The notes under the pieces were generated by a model. The model was not told where the DNA came from and ran no database searches. It worked only from the letters and a program-made list of their open reading frames with translations. This document shows, piece after piece, positions 11,459 to 22,808 of a stretch of DNA of 64,000 bases (the first letter of the stretch is position 1; every line of letters starts with the position of its first letter). Source of the DNA: Strobilurus pachycystidiatus (taxonomy: Eukaryota; Basidiomycota; Agaricomycetes; Agaricales; Physalacriaceae); contig JAHLMK010000013.1 of NCBI GenBank assembly GCA_019915135.1, forward strand, positions 186,001 to 250,000. The letters are read 5' to 3'. The translations under genes and the position numbers were made by a program.

Positions 11459-13162
11459 ATGGCTGCCGCCAATCTCTGTGCGCGCTGCGGTTCCCGTAAT
11501 GACGCGGACACTTCCCAGCAAACCGACGCGCCGGTCGCTTCACCTCCAGATACCCTCGAACTCCTACGTTCCGGGCAGACTGTGCCTCCTCTTTCCATCG
11601 CCGTGTTCAAGGAGATCATTTCACGCATGGCGTCGCAGAAAAAGCAGATCGTCGAGGATATCACCCAGCTGGAACGCGTCCTTGTCGACAAACAAAAATT
11701 GTTGGCCGAAGCCGACACTGCAGAAACGCACACCAAGGCTCTGTTCTCCCCCATCCGCTCCCTTCCCCGAGAAATTCTCCTCCACATATTCTCCCTCGCC
11801 AATGGCGAGCCTATGTCGGTGCTGGCAGCTCCGCACGTCTTTGGGCATGTATGCAGGCTGTGGCGGACACTGTCGCGCTCTTCACCCTCTCTGTGGTCGA
11901 ACTTGAACATGTCGTATCCCATTAAATCCTCCCACCATGCGAAATCCCTGCCATCGTTGATCGACCCGTTAAAAAACGCCCTCGTCCTTTCCAATCCCAG
12001 GCCGCTCAACATCAGTACGCACCTCGTGGGGGATGAAGACCAGGGCGAAGCGTACATCAACACTTATCTAGACAATGTCATAGATGTCATGAAACTGCTC
12101 TCCGGACATGCCTCTAGGTGGCGCTCCCTCACGTTCACAGGCGATTCAGCATCCTTGACCATTATTTTTGTCAGCCTGGCTAGACACCGGCTGGACATAC
12201 TGGAGTCGATTGATCTTCGATGCTTCATGTGGCCGACTAGTGGCTTGACCATGGCCCTGAATAGCGGCGGCGCTGGCTTCACGGTTGCAAAGAGACTTCG
12301 GTCTCTTCGCCTCAACTTTGAGCCCCCCCCATTCATGCACGGTCAATGGTCTTCTCTGATCACATTTGAGGGTGCATTTCCTACCCAACAGGCTTGCTTT
12401 GACTTCCTCAGCAGCGCGCCCAATTTAGAGACGCTGACCATTATTCACATTGGCTCGATGGCCCATCAGACGCCTGCTCCCGGTCGCTGTCTAGCGTTTT
12501 CGAGCGTGAGACGACTTTCTCTGCGAGACTGTGCCGTCTCTCCCATACTCAAACTTTTCACCTTTCCTGCGCTGGAAAGTTTCGACCTCACTACTCCTCC
12601 GGATGATGACCTTGTGGGACACACGACAACATGCGAAGCTTTGCAGAGTCCTCAGGGGGTTGACATCCTCTGTGACCTCCTGCGCCGCTCGCGGTGTCCT
12701 GTTTCCAGCCTGGATTTCCTAAGTCTAGAGTTGCCGGTCATGCAACTACTTCCCGTTATACGCCTGTTGGAGTCTTCTTTGGAGATCCTACGCTGCAACG
12801 TTTGGGATTTGGAGTCCATGAGCGCGTTGACGGCCGAGTTGAGGGTGACTTGCGACAAGCAACCCATGCCAGCTCTTCGCGAGCTGGAGCTAAGAGTGCC
12901 GGACGTTGATGTTGAGCATGACCAGCTGTTTTGGGGAGATGGTCTGCAGAGTATGATTGTGTCGCGTTGGCATAGCGTTTCACGTTTGAAGAGATTGGTG
13001 TTGGATCAGGAAAACGATACGTGGGCTTCGGTTTATATGACTTTTCCGCTCGCGTTGTGTCTGATAGAGTTGGCCGAAGAAGGGCTGGACGCGACGTGGA
13101 CTGTTGAGGGAGGGGATATTTTGGCTGAAGCACGCGAATATAAACAACGTATTCAACTGTAA
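11459..13162 (+). CDS. F-box/LRR-like protein, copy 2, intact
   Basis: A single uninterrupted exon of 567 residues. An N-terminal Cys-x-x-Cys (CARC) is followed by a helical stretch (DITQLERVLVDKQKLL, about 68-83) and the F-box (SLPREILLHIFSLA, about 99-112, with WRTLSRSSPSLW completing it). A long leucine-rich part then has repeated Leu spacing such as LRSLRLNF, RRLSLRDCAV and LRELELRV. F-box proteins of this sort bind Skp1 and select substrates for cullin-1 ubiquitin ligases; agaricomycetes carry large expanded sets. It stands 168 bases downstream of frameshifted copy 1 on the same strand, a clear tandem duplication. The substrate cannot be inferred. Confidence 0.88.
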   Translation: MAAANLCARCGSRNDADTSQQTDAPVASPPDTLELLRSGQTVPPLSIAVFKEIISRMASQKKQIVEDITQLERVLVDKQKLLAEADTAETHTKALFSPIRSLPREILLHIFSLANGEPMSVLAAPHVFGHVCRLWRTLSRSSPSLWSNLNMSYPIKSSHHAKSLPSLIDPLKNALVLSNPRPLNISTHLVGDEDQGEAYINTYLDNVIDVMKLLSGHASRWRSLTFTGDSASLTIIFVSLARHRLDILESIDLRCFMWPTSGLTMALNSGGAGFTVAKRLRSLRLNFEPPPFMHGQWSSLITFEGAFPTQQACFDFLSSAPNLETLTIIHIGSMAHQTPAPGRCLAFSSVRRLSLRDCAVSPILKLFTFPALESFDLTTPPDDDLVGHTTTCEALQSPQGVDILCDLLRRSRCPVSSLDFLSLELPVMQLLPVIRLLESSLEILRCNVWDLESMSALTAELRVTCDKQPMPALRELELRVPDVDVEHDQLFWGDGLQSMIVSRWHSVSRLKRLVLDQENDTWASVYMTFPLALCLIELAEEGLDATWTVEGGDILAEAREYKQRIQL

Positions 13163-13322
13163 TATGAATGATATCGATGAAGGCTTCTCTACTGTTTTGA
13201 TTTATCTTTTGGGTGCAGGGCTTGTCACGTTTGTCGAATTTCGGAGGCAGAGAGGCACAGCCGGCTTCTTTCTTCCCACTTTGATCTGCGACAATGACCA
13301 TCGTTCTTTCTTCTCTTCAACC

Positions 13323-15615
13323 ATGGCCACTCAAGCGACCGCTGAATCCCTCAAGGAGGAAGGCAACCGCCTCTTTGCGCAGAAGCAGTTCGAGGCCGCG
13401 CTCGACAAGTATACCCAGGCGCTCGCTCTTGACGAGAACAATGCAATCCTCTGGGCCAACCGCTCCGCCTGCCAGCTGCAGTTGAGGCGGTGAGTAGTCA
13501 GACCCTTAGCCACCCTACTGACACTGAATGGCAGCAACAGATATCTCGACGCGTGCGGGGATGCCGTCAAGGTGCGCCACTTTTTGCCGCTGTTCATTCA
13601 CTGATGTTCTCATCTTTTCTCGTTAGGCCACCAGGATTGATCCCACATACTACAAGGCTATCGCAAGGCTCGCGACGGCGCAAGATGTCCGTGTCATTTG
13701 CCTTCCTCCCTCGTCGCGTTTAATCTGATCCAATGCAGGCCTTGCACGAGTACATGATGAGCTCCGCCTCATGGGAGGCAGCACTGAGCGCGATGCCCAA
13801 CGACAACCTGACAGCTGCACAGGAACAGCAGCACAAGGAATACACCGCTCGCCTCAAGGAATCTAGACTTCGCCTACAGCTCAGAGTGCTCAATCCTTTG
13901 GCTCCCCCACAGGCACGTCGTTATGGAGATAACGAAGGAGGGCAGCCTTGGGATATTGCGGCGGAGATGGTCGATGATTTACGGAAGGAGAAGAATGCAA
14001 ACAGCTCGGTTGGTTCATTTCAATTGTTCGTTGACGTGTTCTCATTTTCCTGTTCTAGGCATGGGTCATTCACGAAGCAAACAAGGTCAGACCTTGCTGT
14101 AAAATGGTTATCACCTCAAGCTGACTCTGTCCAGATGTATAGCGAGGGCGTTAGAAGAATGCGCGCAGCTCATTATAAGACTGGTGAAAATGGCGAACCT
14201 GTCCGCTGCTGTATTCTGTCAGGCTGTTCCTGCCTTGAAGGCGAGGAAGGCGTACGTCGTGCTCTCCTCTCTCCTCTGTCGCCAACTGAACCTCTTCAGG
14301 GACTCGCTCTCATCTGCAATGCGTTGCTTCGAGACTCACGAGTTGTTCATTTGGAGAATATGGACGCGTGGCTCAATGCTTACAACCTCTGTGGTATGCT
14401 TCTCTCTGCTCTCACTTGCATCAATGGACCTCTCACCGTCGCGTAGGCACGTTCGAGCGTCAACAACGTGACCCTCCCTGGTTCGGCTGTGGGCCTGATA
14501 GCGTGAAGCGCCTCGCTCCTCAGGTCTTGGAACAACATGGGTGGGATGAGCTTAGACCTATGTTGGATTTGACGATCCGGTGGGTATTTCACGGCAGCAT
14601 CTTCCGTGAGACTTCCTAACAAGTCTGTAGACTCTGGATCCTGCGTGGCATGCTCGAGCAACTGATGGACAACAATGTCCGCTCTGATGTCGAGTACTGC
14701 CGCCAAGCTCTCAACGTGATCGAATGGGGCCGAGGAGAATTCCAGGACGCCACCTCACAAGAGAAAGGTGAGATATTCAGCGACATCTTTCTTCGCTCTG
14801 TACGGAACTATTACCAGAGTGTCCTCCTCGAGGTCAGTTTCACATCGTAATATCCCTGTATGCCTGTATTGATGTCGAACACAGGCATACAACATGACGA
14901 GCAAGACAGATGCAGACCGAGAAGAGTACCTCAAGCCGGCGTTGTTGCAGGCGGACAAGGTCCTTGACGACTTGAAGGATGACACTCAGCCTGGTGAATA
15001 TTCGTGGACTAAAGACGAACACGACCCAGGGTACTACTTATCCTTCTACAACTATTGCAAAGGATATGCATATTCGTAAGTTATCCATAGTCAAATGTGA
15101 TGAAATGTTGCCTAGACTGATCTCTCCAGCACGAAGGGATTTTACCACGGAGATTGTGCAGAGCGAGCGGGATCTCCAGAGGAGCAGAAGCGCCACAGCT
15201 CCTCTGCAAGCGAGATTTATTTGAAAGCGGCCGATTGTTATCCTCTTGACGACGAGGATCATAGCAGTACGTCCTGTGGTCGCCGTTATAGGAGTATCAT
15301 ACATATTCATTGCCTCATTCAGAGTTTCTTCACTCTGCACTATCACATGCCACAAGGGCGCGGACCGACATGTCTTTCCGACGCGTCTTGGAGCTTATGG
15401 CGCGCGCTCGAGTAGCACACGAACAGGCCGTCAAGATATGGTGCGTGCATCCGTCGCGCCACCAGCCAAAGGAGCAGAGGTCGCACGAGAACCTTGTGAG
15501 CATGGAGAAGTCGCTGAAACATGTCACGACCAACATGGGCCACTTGATTGATTTGGACGCGCCGTTCATGGATAGCATGATGTCTGTAAACCAGGATGGA
15601 AGCCGTCGGTTCTGA
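13323..15615 (+). CDS. TPR protein, copy 1
   Basis: Twelve exons splice in frame to 573 residues: 13323-13489, 13541-13571, 13627-13686, 13739-14008, 14059-14085, 14135-14251, 14300-14393, 14447-14579, 14631-14832, 14885-15075, 15130-15266, 15323-15615. The N-terminus has tetratricopeptide repeats: LKEEGNRLFAQKQFEAALDK, ALDENNAILWANRSACQL and IDPTYYKAIARLA, as in Hsp70/Hsp90 co-chaperone TPRs with carboxylate-clamp-like Lys/Asn positions. The rest is helical with no known domain; it includes WDIAAEMV, LNVIEWGRG and a C-terminal ARVAHEQAVKIW helix. It is probably a cytosolic scaffold or adaptor. The tandem paralogue begins 353 bases downstream with the same plan. Confidence 0.85.
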
Positions 15616-15967
15616 GTGTATCTTCTTTCCAATGTATTGTATTGTGTAAGATAGGGTGTGCTCTAGGTAGTGGTGCAAATGATTGAGGGCCTTAACTTTG
15701 TTCACGAGGCAATTGCCTGTCCGTATCATTCTTTCTGTGGCTAGGATGGCAAACGTCGCCCGATTGGCAGTGTCCCAAAATATGTCGGACGTCTCATCCG
15801 GCAAGGGCCAAATTGTGTTCTTCCTCAACTGATCAGATCTGCCTGTTGTCCGGCAATGAAACCTGTGGCGTCTGGCGGGACCGATAGACCTCATAATGTA
15901 ATCGGCAACCGTATAGTGATGTTCCAAGTACGTAAAAATAACGATCGCAACTCTCCCTCCTTCCACA

Positions 15968-18126
15968 ATGAGTCTCAATGAGGCGGAGAAGCTCAAGGCA
16001 GAAGGGAATGCTCTTTTCACGAAGAAAGACTACGCATCCGCTATCGTGAAGTACTCCAAGGCCATCGCGATTGACGAGAAGAACGCGATTGTCTTCGCTA
16101 ATCGGTCTGCCTGTCAACGCGCCTTGAAACGGTCAGCTTTCCGGTCTTTGCCCAGTTTACTGTAAGAGACTGACAATAATTTAGCTATACTGAAGCTCTG
16201 GCAGATGCCATTACTGTAAGACTTAACATGACCCTTTTTTGTTCTGCCATTGAGTTGAGCTCTTGTGTAGGCATCTGAGCTCGATCCTTCGTATTCCAAG
16301 GCGTGGGGACGAGTCGGTGACGCGTATAACGTAGGTATATATACCAAGCCCTCGCAGTGCTGTGCGCTCAAAACTTATACCAGCTTCTCGGGTATTATCA
16401 CCAAAGTGTCTTGGCGTACCAGAAAGCTCTTGCCACGCTGCCGTCTGAAGACTTATCTCCTGCCGAGGCGAAGCAGAAGTCTCAATACGAAGAAGGCATG
16501 CAGCTTTCGCAGACAATTCTGGATAAACCTCTCGTTCCGATTCACGAAGTTAACCCGCATGCCCGTAGTATTGACATGACCCTCAAGAGCGCGCCTTGGG
16601 ACATCGCCAGAAGCATGATACCAGGACTGGTTACCTCCCAAAATATGGATAGCTCTGTGAGTGTCAGGATTCTCATGCTGATGGCTCATTGTAACGTTTT
16701 GACCAGGCGTGGACTATCAACGCAGCGTACATCGTAAGTCTCTTGAACGCCGTATCGTGTATTACTCCTCTTCTGAAAATGCACAGGAATTCTCTCAGGG
16801 TGTCGACGTCATGAAACGACTCCAGAAAGTGGAAAACAGCGAAGGCTTTGGCCTCACTGGCGGTACCGGGGTCAGGCATCTCCGATCTTTCTATTTGGCA
16901 ACGATTTATCTACAACTCACACAAATAGGTGCTCTCTAACATCGTCAATTCCCTCCTCAGTAACGAAAGAGTTTTTCACATCGACGTGTCTGGTTGGATG
17001 GATCTGTTCAATGACCAGAGTGTGCAGGCCTTTGCCACGACACTATCTGCTTGCTGACTATACATCATAGTGCAACTCGAAACGAAGCATTATAAGCCCT
17101 GGCCGTCCCATGTTAGCCCTTCTCAGATCATTTCCCAGGCACCTGGACGAGTCGCGAAGGAAGGCTGGCGCCCAGTTCGAATGGCCATGAATATGAACGT
17201 TCGGTAGGACCTAACACCCATCAATTAGTCTTGTGGCTGATGAGCTTGGACAGATACTGGATCATGAAAGGTTTTCTCGACGACACACTGGTCCTCAAGC
17301 ATTCACAAAACATCGAAATGCTGAGAAATGCGCTCACGGTGATGACTTGGGGCGCCAGAACGTGGAAAGATGTCCCGGCGGATGACCGTGGATCCATATT
17401 CGAACCGACGTTCATAAATGGAACTCGAAGACTGTATCTTCAGGCTATTGTCTCGGTAGGCGCCGTTTGCTTTCCCTCCCGTATCCGCCACTCTGACTGA
17501 TGATTTCTCAGAATCTGGCTCGTTTAGGTGACTCCGATGATGAAGAAGTCCTCATGTCGTTGCTTGCTGCAGAGTCGCGCGAGATGATTCGGGACATCGA
17601 GTCTACTGGAATTCCACCACAATCGAACATCGTTACCGTCTGGGCATTTTACAGGAACTGTATGGCTGCTGCACATGCGTAAGTTGAATGCGGTGTGGAT
17701 ATGACCAAAGAAGAACTTCATGCTTGTAGGTCGTTGGGATTATATCATGCTCGAAGAGCCAAGCAGGCCCTTGACGGGGACGGAGAGAAGGAACAGTTTG
17801 AATTAGCCGGAAACTATTACCTACAGGCCGCTGACGGATACGCTTCTGACGACGAGCATCACGCATGTACGCTCAAACCGAACCTTCCAGCTCGTGCTTT
17901 ACTCACACGCTCACTCATAGGGTATCTACACTGTGCCTTGCACTACATGCAAGCAATCCACGCAGCCGCGGCACAGCAATTGAGCGTCCTCCAACGGCTG
18001 AAAACGTCGTTGCCTAAAATGAGAAAGCTCTGGTTCGCAGATGGCCCATTGCCAAACCCGGACCAAGATAAAGCCTTCGCTGCCGATCTTGCTTTGGAAC
18101 CTTCGCTTTTGCTAAAAACCCAGTAG
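15968..18126 (+). CDS. TPR protein, copy 2
   Basis: Starts MSLNEAEKLKAEGNALFTKK and has the same three N-terminal tetratricopeptide helices pairs as its neighbour: YASAIVKYSKAIAIDEKNA, VFANRSACQRAL, then ELDPSYSKAWGRVGDAY. Further matches are APWDIARSMI, VMTWGARTWKDVP, SLGLYHARRAKQAL and a C-terminal FLHCALHYMQAIHAAAA-like helix. About a dozen exons with introns near 50 bases are visible; not all borders were fixed. Stop TAG at 18124-18126. The two TPR genes differ strongly outside the TPR part, so the duplication is old. Role likely protein-protein adaptor in the cytosol; partners unknown. A partial copy of this gene's 3' end recurs near 19.03 kb. Confidence 0.8.
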
Positions 18127-18250
18127 TGTACCTATGCTGGATTTTTTGGTGTATTGATAATACAGTAACGCGTGTCTAAACAACCTGCACAGGTCGAATC
18201 ATACTCCGACACTCCTTGAGGATGGCACGGACGCGCTCTGCACGTGGACC
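18110..18250. repeat. TPR-gene 3' tail, repeat unit 1
   Basis: The last codons and downstream flank of TPR copy 2 (tail motif TGATAATACAGTAA, then AACAACCTG, then CACTCC..GAGGATGGCA and TGGACCAC) recur in the same order at 19026-19175. Identity looks like two thirds, with small gaps. Confidence 0.55.
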
Positions 18251-18784
18251 ACTCAAAGTCGTCTACAGAATATCGAAAGAGCGCTATGAAGACCTGATGG
18301 TGTAATGTCGCGCCTCCATCCGCTTTCGTTGGTTGGTGTCCGCCGTGGGCAGGGTTATGCAGGTGGGACAGATGATGGTGCTCAGACCGCGTGGTGGCGT
18401 TGGTGCGCGCGCTCATGAATGAGGGCGCGTAGTCGTCCATCGTCGTTTGCATCGTCGTCGTTTACTTGTGAACCAATTCGCCTGCCCCGAGTGTCAGCCA
18501 CTCGAGTAGGCAGGTGTCTGCTCGATCATTTTCCTCAGAGCTCAACCGTCAACGGCCTTGAACGTCTCTACCGGTATTACGGTCTCTGACACCCATTATC
18601 TAGACTGCTGTGCTCAACCTTTGAGACTTCCCTTGTGGCCCTGAGACGAGCACGGTCATTATCCCGGCGAAGACCACGTATGGAGTCTAGCAAAATTCAA
18701 ACAGGTGCCGCATGTTCTTGACTTGACTTGACCCTTACTATGGCTCACAGGCGGGTTTTCAAGTGCAAGCCCAGTGCCTCTTGG

Positions 18785-19042
18785 GCCAATTGATAGACTT
18801 CGACATGGTTGGCGTGGACACTTCCGTCGTCAATGCCTGCTGCCTCACCATGATCGACAAGCTCACGGTGCCACAGGTCACCACCGAGCACGTCTACGTA
18901 TGGAACAACACGTCCACTGTACAGGACGAGGATCCCGCGCGCCGCCTTGCGCTTGTCCCGCTCAACGTCGACCCCGAGTTCATGGAGATGCGTACGCCAG
19001 GCAACAACGACACCACAGATATTGCCTTGAATCACTTCTGCT
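18785..19042 (+). pseudogene. Relic of RNA polymerase I/III subunit AC40 (RPAC1/RPC40)
   Basis: The frame reads IDFDMVGVDTSVVNA, then VTTEHVYVWNNTSTVQDE, ARRLALVPLNVDPEFMEM and NDTTDIALNHF. In intact AC40 this is the alpha-like dimerisation region (GVDASIANAFRR..., IEHVYVWNNTSVIQDEVLA, RLGLVPLNVDP, ATDRN). Only about 85 residues are present, with eroded positions: the expected Phe-Arg-Arg after NA is lost. No intact up- or downstream exons follow. The stop at 19042-19044 region coincides with the start of the TPR-gene tail repeat. It is a non-functional fragment; the real AC40 gene, being essential, must lie elsewhere. Confidence 0.7.
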
Positions 19043-19175
19043 GAAAATGCAGTAGAATTCTTTTCTGTAGTGATAATACAGTAATGCTTGCCATCTGAAC
19101 AACCTGTCAGCTCGTAACATAGACCCACACTCCCGGAGGATGGCAAGTATGCACGAAATAGGTATGGACATGGAC
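19026..19175. repeat. TPR-gene 3' tail, repeat unit 2, fused to AC40 relic
   Basis: Begins with a TGCTgAAAAtgCAGTAG sequence matching the last codons of TPR copy 2 (18110-18126), then TGATAATACAGTAA and GAGGATGGCA as in unit 1. It directly follows the AC40 fragment, so the relic ends at a recombination junction. Confidence 0.5.
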
Positions 19176-22040
19176 CACGCAACTTGAAAATTATCATTCA
19201 TTGAAGAATTCGTAATCTTTGGCGAGTCATTCACGCTGGAACGCTCAAGGTCCAGAACGCTTGGCGGCCTCGCGGCGGCGCGCACAGCTGTGAGGAATTT
19301 TAGCCCGGCGGGGGGCTGCAGTGGCGGTGGCGGAGTTGGTATCAACAGTAGCGGGGCTGACACCTTGCAAGAGCAGCAGACGAGAGGGTGCCAACTGCCG
19401 AAGAAGATGGTTCAGACGTGGCCACCAGTCTCACGGACGAAGCATCCACAGCAGCGATGCCTCGGCGACGGCGACCGAGGTGGTAGCAGCGGTAGAAGTC
19501 GCAGCGGCGGCCGATGGCGGCCCATGTTGCAGCAGCGGAGGATGCAACTGCCATGAGCCAGAAGACTATCCGGGTCCGTTCATAGTGGAAGCGATGCAAC
19601 ACCTGGCGGGTGTACCAGCCGTCCCAGAGACGAGAGCACCGGAATGGTCGAACACTTACTGCATAAGAATTGCCATGAAGGTCAAGCCGGGCATCGTAAT
19701 CGAGAAGCTAGTGACTCCAGTAGCAGCACGAGTACTCGCGGTACACGTCTTATGTAGCCAACGCGTCACAGAGTTGCGCTAGTGTCTAGTCGACGATTCT
19801 GTCAGTTAGGCTTCAAGCAGGTGCATTCATTAAGCATCATACCGATCTAAAGGCCCTTGCAAGTGGAGATATCAAGATTCGCGGCTTTCCTTTGGATTTC
19901 TCCCTGGCTGTTTCCGTAGGGCTCCGATGAGACGATGCTGAGCATCAGCGTGCCACAGGCTTCGGCGAAGTTCATAGTGTCACGGCCGCAGGGCAAAGGC
20001 GAGTGAGTTGTAAGTACGTGCCCGAGTCTTGACCGTTACATTAGACATACGAGGGCGGAAGGGAACGCGACCGTCTCCGAGTCTCGAGATGTTCATGTCA
20101 AGTGTTTTAGGCGGCTAGGAAGGTGCGATCCGTCCAAATTCTAACTGGATACTCGGCGCAACGTACGTCTGGGAGGCCTTCGCGTTGCCGCGCGCGTACT
20201 CCATATTCGGAATGCCAAGTCATTGAAGGAATGAGGTAGGTCCGCACCATCTGTAGCAAATTATACAGTTACTTGTCCTGTAGCTGCAAAGAGCTGCATT
20301 CGGCGCCGCACTGCGTTCCTGAGAGTGTTGATTAACGTCAAAAGGTGCCGCGCCGACGCGATAAGCGCTAATTGACGATATCGATCATCGATCTGTCCCG
20401 CCACCGACCCGCAACGGCGGGCTCAACCCTAACCTTATGCGTCCCATGTCATCTCAGATTCGGACACGAAAATCTGTGAATGTGCCACCTAGACACATCT
20501 GGGATTCCGGATCATCAAATTCAGCTTTTGAAATCTAAAGATGGTGATCTGAAACTTCACCGCTGGGAAATACAGGCTGACTTACCGCACTACAGGCGTT
20601 CTTCGTGCCAGCTGACCTGGAGGAATCGGCTGACGACGCCACAAGTGACCACTGGTCTTGTGCCGAAGACTTCGCCCATACACTGGAGTACATCGCGTCC
20701 CCACTCCTTATCTATACGTTTCGCGGAAGGACTCAAGACAGAGCCTACCTGACTGAATGAGGATAGACATCTGATTGCGGATGTGGGCTGTTCTCCGCCC
20801 CATTGGCGTCAACGATACAAACACTATAGCTCGGAGAGAAGGGGTGGCACGGCCTGTCTGAGAGACAGCAAGAGACGTCCACCAATGCGCTTTTGTATTG
20901 ATGTACACAGCCAAGGATTGAGCTGATCAAGACCGTGATTCTCCTGTGAATAGCTCATTATCAAGCAGCTTATGACAGGAATAGCATGCCAATCGAAAGA
21001 ACCCTCAAAGATGGCGGATGAATTAGACTGGGTACGTGCTGTCCGAAAACGTATGTATACGCCTGATGGCTTTTCCCTGACGGAGGCCCAGAATGACCTG
21101 GGAAATGCCGGTCGTGAGTAGAGAAGATTGGAAGCATGGTATGCGAATGCCCCATGATACCAGCAGTTACATCCACTTCTAGACCGAGTGCGATAGCGGA
21201 CATGTGGCGTGCCAAGGCTTGGCTGTGAAGCTTGAGCTTTCGTATCGGCAGCGCTGTTGGACGTTTTAGGTTCGGTGGGGACGATTCAGATGCCGAGAAA
21301 CTTCTCACCTCAATGTACATTGTAGTGACGGTGCATACATACGTGGACGAAGGCCGGCCGGCTTTCTATAAAGGGATGGAATGAGCCAGGCTATCTTCCG
21401 GGACCGATACGGATGTACGTACATCACAGGATGAGTATCAGCGACGGAGTGCAAGGTAAGCTTCTGGGCTATGTTCTCGAGACAACGCGAAAGGACGACT
21501 GGATAGGGTTTGCGCTCGTAGGCTCCTATGCATTAACCTCCGCGAATTAAATGACATAAAATGCGGGGTATACTCATGTGATCTGGGGCAGGGGCCGGGA
21601 CAAATTTAGACGAATTCTAATTTAAATGAGACTGCCAGGAAAGGTTAGGCCACTGACAGTGAATAGGGTGATGCTGAATCACAACCGGGGTCTGCCCCTC
21701 TGAATCGCGTAACATGCTTACAACGCGAAAACGCGCAGAGAGTCTAGAGGAGCAGTATGGGATGGCCCAGACAGCATAGAAGCACGTCGCAGCACGGCAA
21801 TAACGACAACCGTTGCTGATTTGTTGGTCGAGAGCGAGCTTACAGGTCCTAGACGGTCGCCGAAGTGTTGCCACTGTTTGCCAAGTTGAGCTAATGAATG
21901 AGATCGGTGATCAGATCTGTGTGGTGCCGCGTTGCTTATAAGACACTTCCAATGGCCGTGCTCCTTACTTTCCTTCCACCACCATCCCCTTCAATTGCCT
22001 TCACTTCAGCTTCATATTTCCTCTCAATATCTCAATCGAA
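19176..22040. other. Gene-poor region with GC-rich open frames
   Basis: Between the relic and the Ser-rich gene I recognise no protein family. Two overlapping open frames at 19290-19782 are Gly/Ser/Ala/Arg-rich with no motif and may be chance products of GC-rich DNA. Sequence around 20380 has palindromic ATCGAT words. Nothing resembles an LTR, terminal inverted repeat or transposase. Confidence 0.4.
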
Positions 22041-22808
22041 ATGTCCTCTGATCCTCGTGTCAAACCCTCTGCCCCCATCCCCATCAACACATCGGCTGTA
22101 CGCGCCAGAGGGCGCTCGGCCTCTGTCTCTTCTGCATCTTCCGGCTCTGCTAGCTCGCCCTCGGAAATCCAGACCCCAATGTCCACGTCTGCCAGCTCTG
22201 GCCGCTTCGGTCCAGCTTCTCCGGGCAGCTCGCCAATCCTCTCGTATTTCTTCAATCAATCCCCAACCAAACCGCCACCTGGGGTCTCAAACAATACCTA
22301 TCCATTCAGAAAATTCGGCCCTCCCCCAGTGTTTGAGGGTTAGTCGCTCTAACACGTACCAGCTCTTCGGCTAACGACCTTGCTCCTAACAGAAGACGAA
22401 CCCGAGAAGGAACCGCCCGTTGCTACGCATGCGCGTCGTGCAAGCACTGCGGTCGCAGGTCGCTTCGCGCAGCCCCAGACTCCCATGCCTGAGAACTCCA
22501 CTGAGAGAGGAACTGGTCTCCTGCGCAGGCTCTCCTTGAGTGGGGCCTTTGCTAGGGTTAGTGTCCATTAGGAAGTCTCGGATCCTTTAGCTTATCTTCT
22601 TCAGCCCACCGATCTGCGCTCCCGCTCCCCACCCAACGCACCCCCCAACTCTGCTGTGACCCCTGGCGAGGGAAGGCAGCTCCCGCCATTCACACGCGAC
22701 GGGAGGCCTCGTCGTTCGGCTACGATCAGTATGGAAGCCAAGCCACGCCGTGCTCCTTCTCCCATGGGCGAGCGTATCCTCAAGGGCCACTTTGACGGCT
22801 TCAACTAA
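22041..22808 (+). CDS. Ser/Pro-rich conserved fungal protein of unknown function
   Basis: Three exons (22041-22338, 22393-22556, 22605-22808) splice to 221 residues. The N-terminus is a Ser-rich disordered region (GRSASVSSASSGSASSPSE), followed by ILSYFFNQSP, then LLRRLSLSGAF and a C-terminal block RRSATISMEAKPRRAPSPMG ending ERILKGHFDGFN. I recall the last block as well conserved in basidiomycete homologues, but no function is assigned to me. RRLSLSG and RRSATIS fit basophilic (PKA-like) kinase sites, so it may be a phosphoregulated protein; that is inference. There are no membrane segments or signal peptide. The ATG lies after a pyrimidine-rich leader and is preceded by AA at -3, a good context. 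Confidence 0.8.

Noticed and set aside
9522..13301. Long minus-strand open frames across the F-box genes
   Set aside because: They are antisense shadows of the plus-strand F-box coding frames, which have clear family motifs.
20370..20420. Palindromic ATCGAT-rich stretch as transposon end
   Set aside because: No terminal inverted repeat partner, target-site duplication or transposase nearby.
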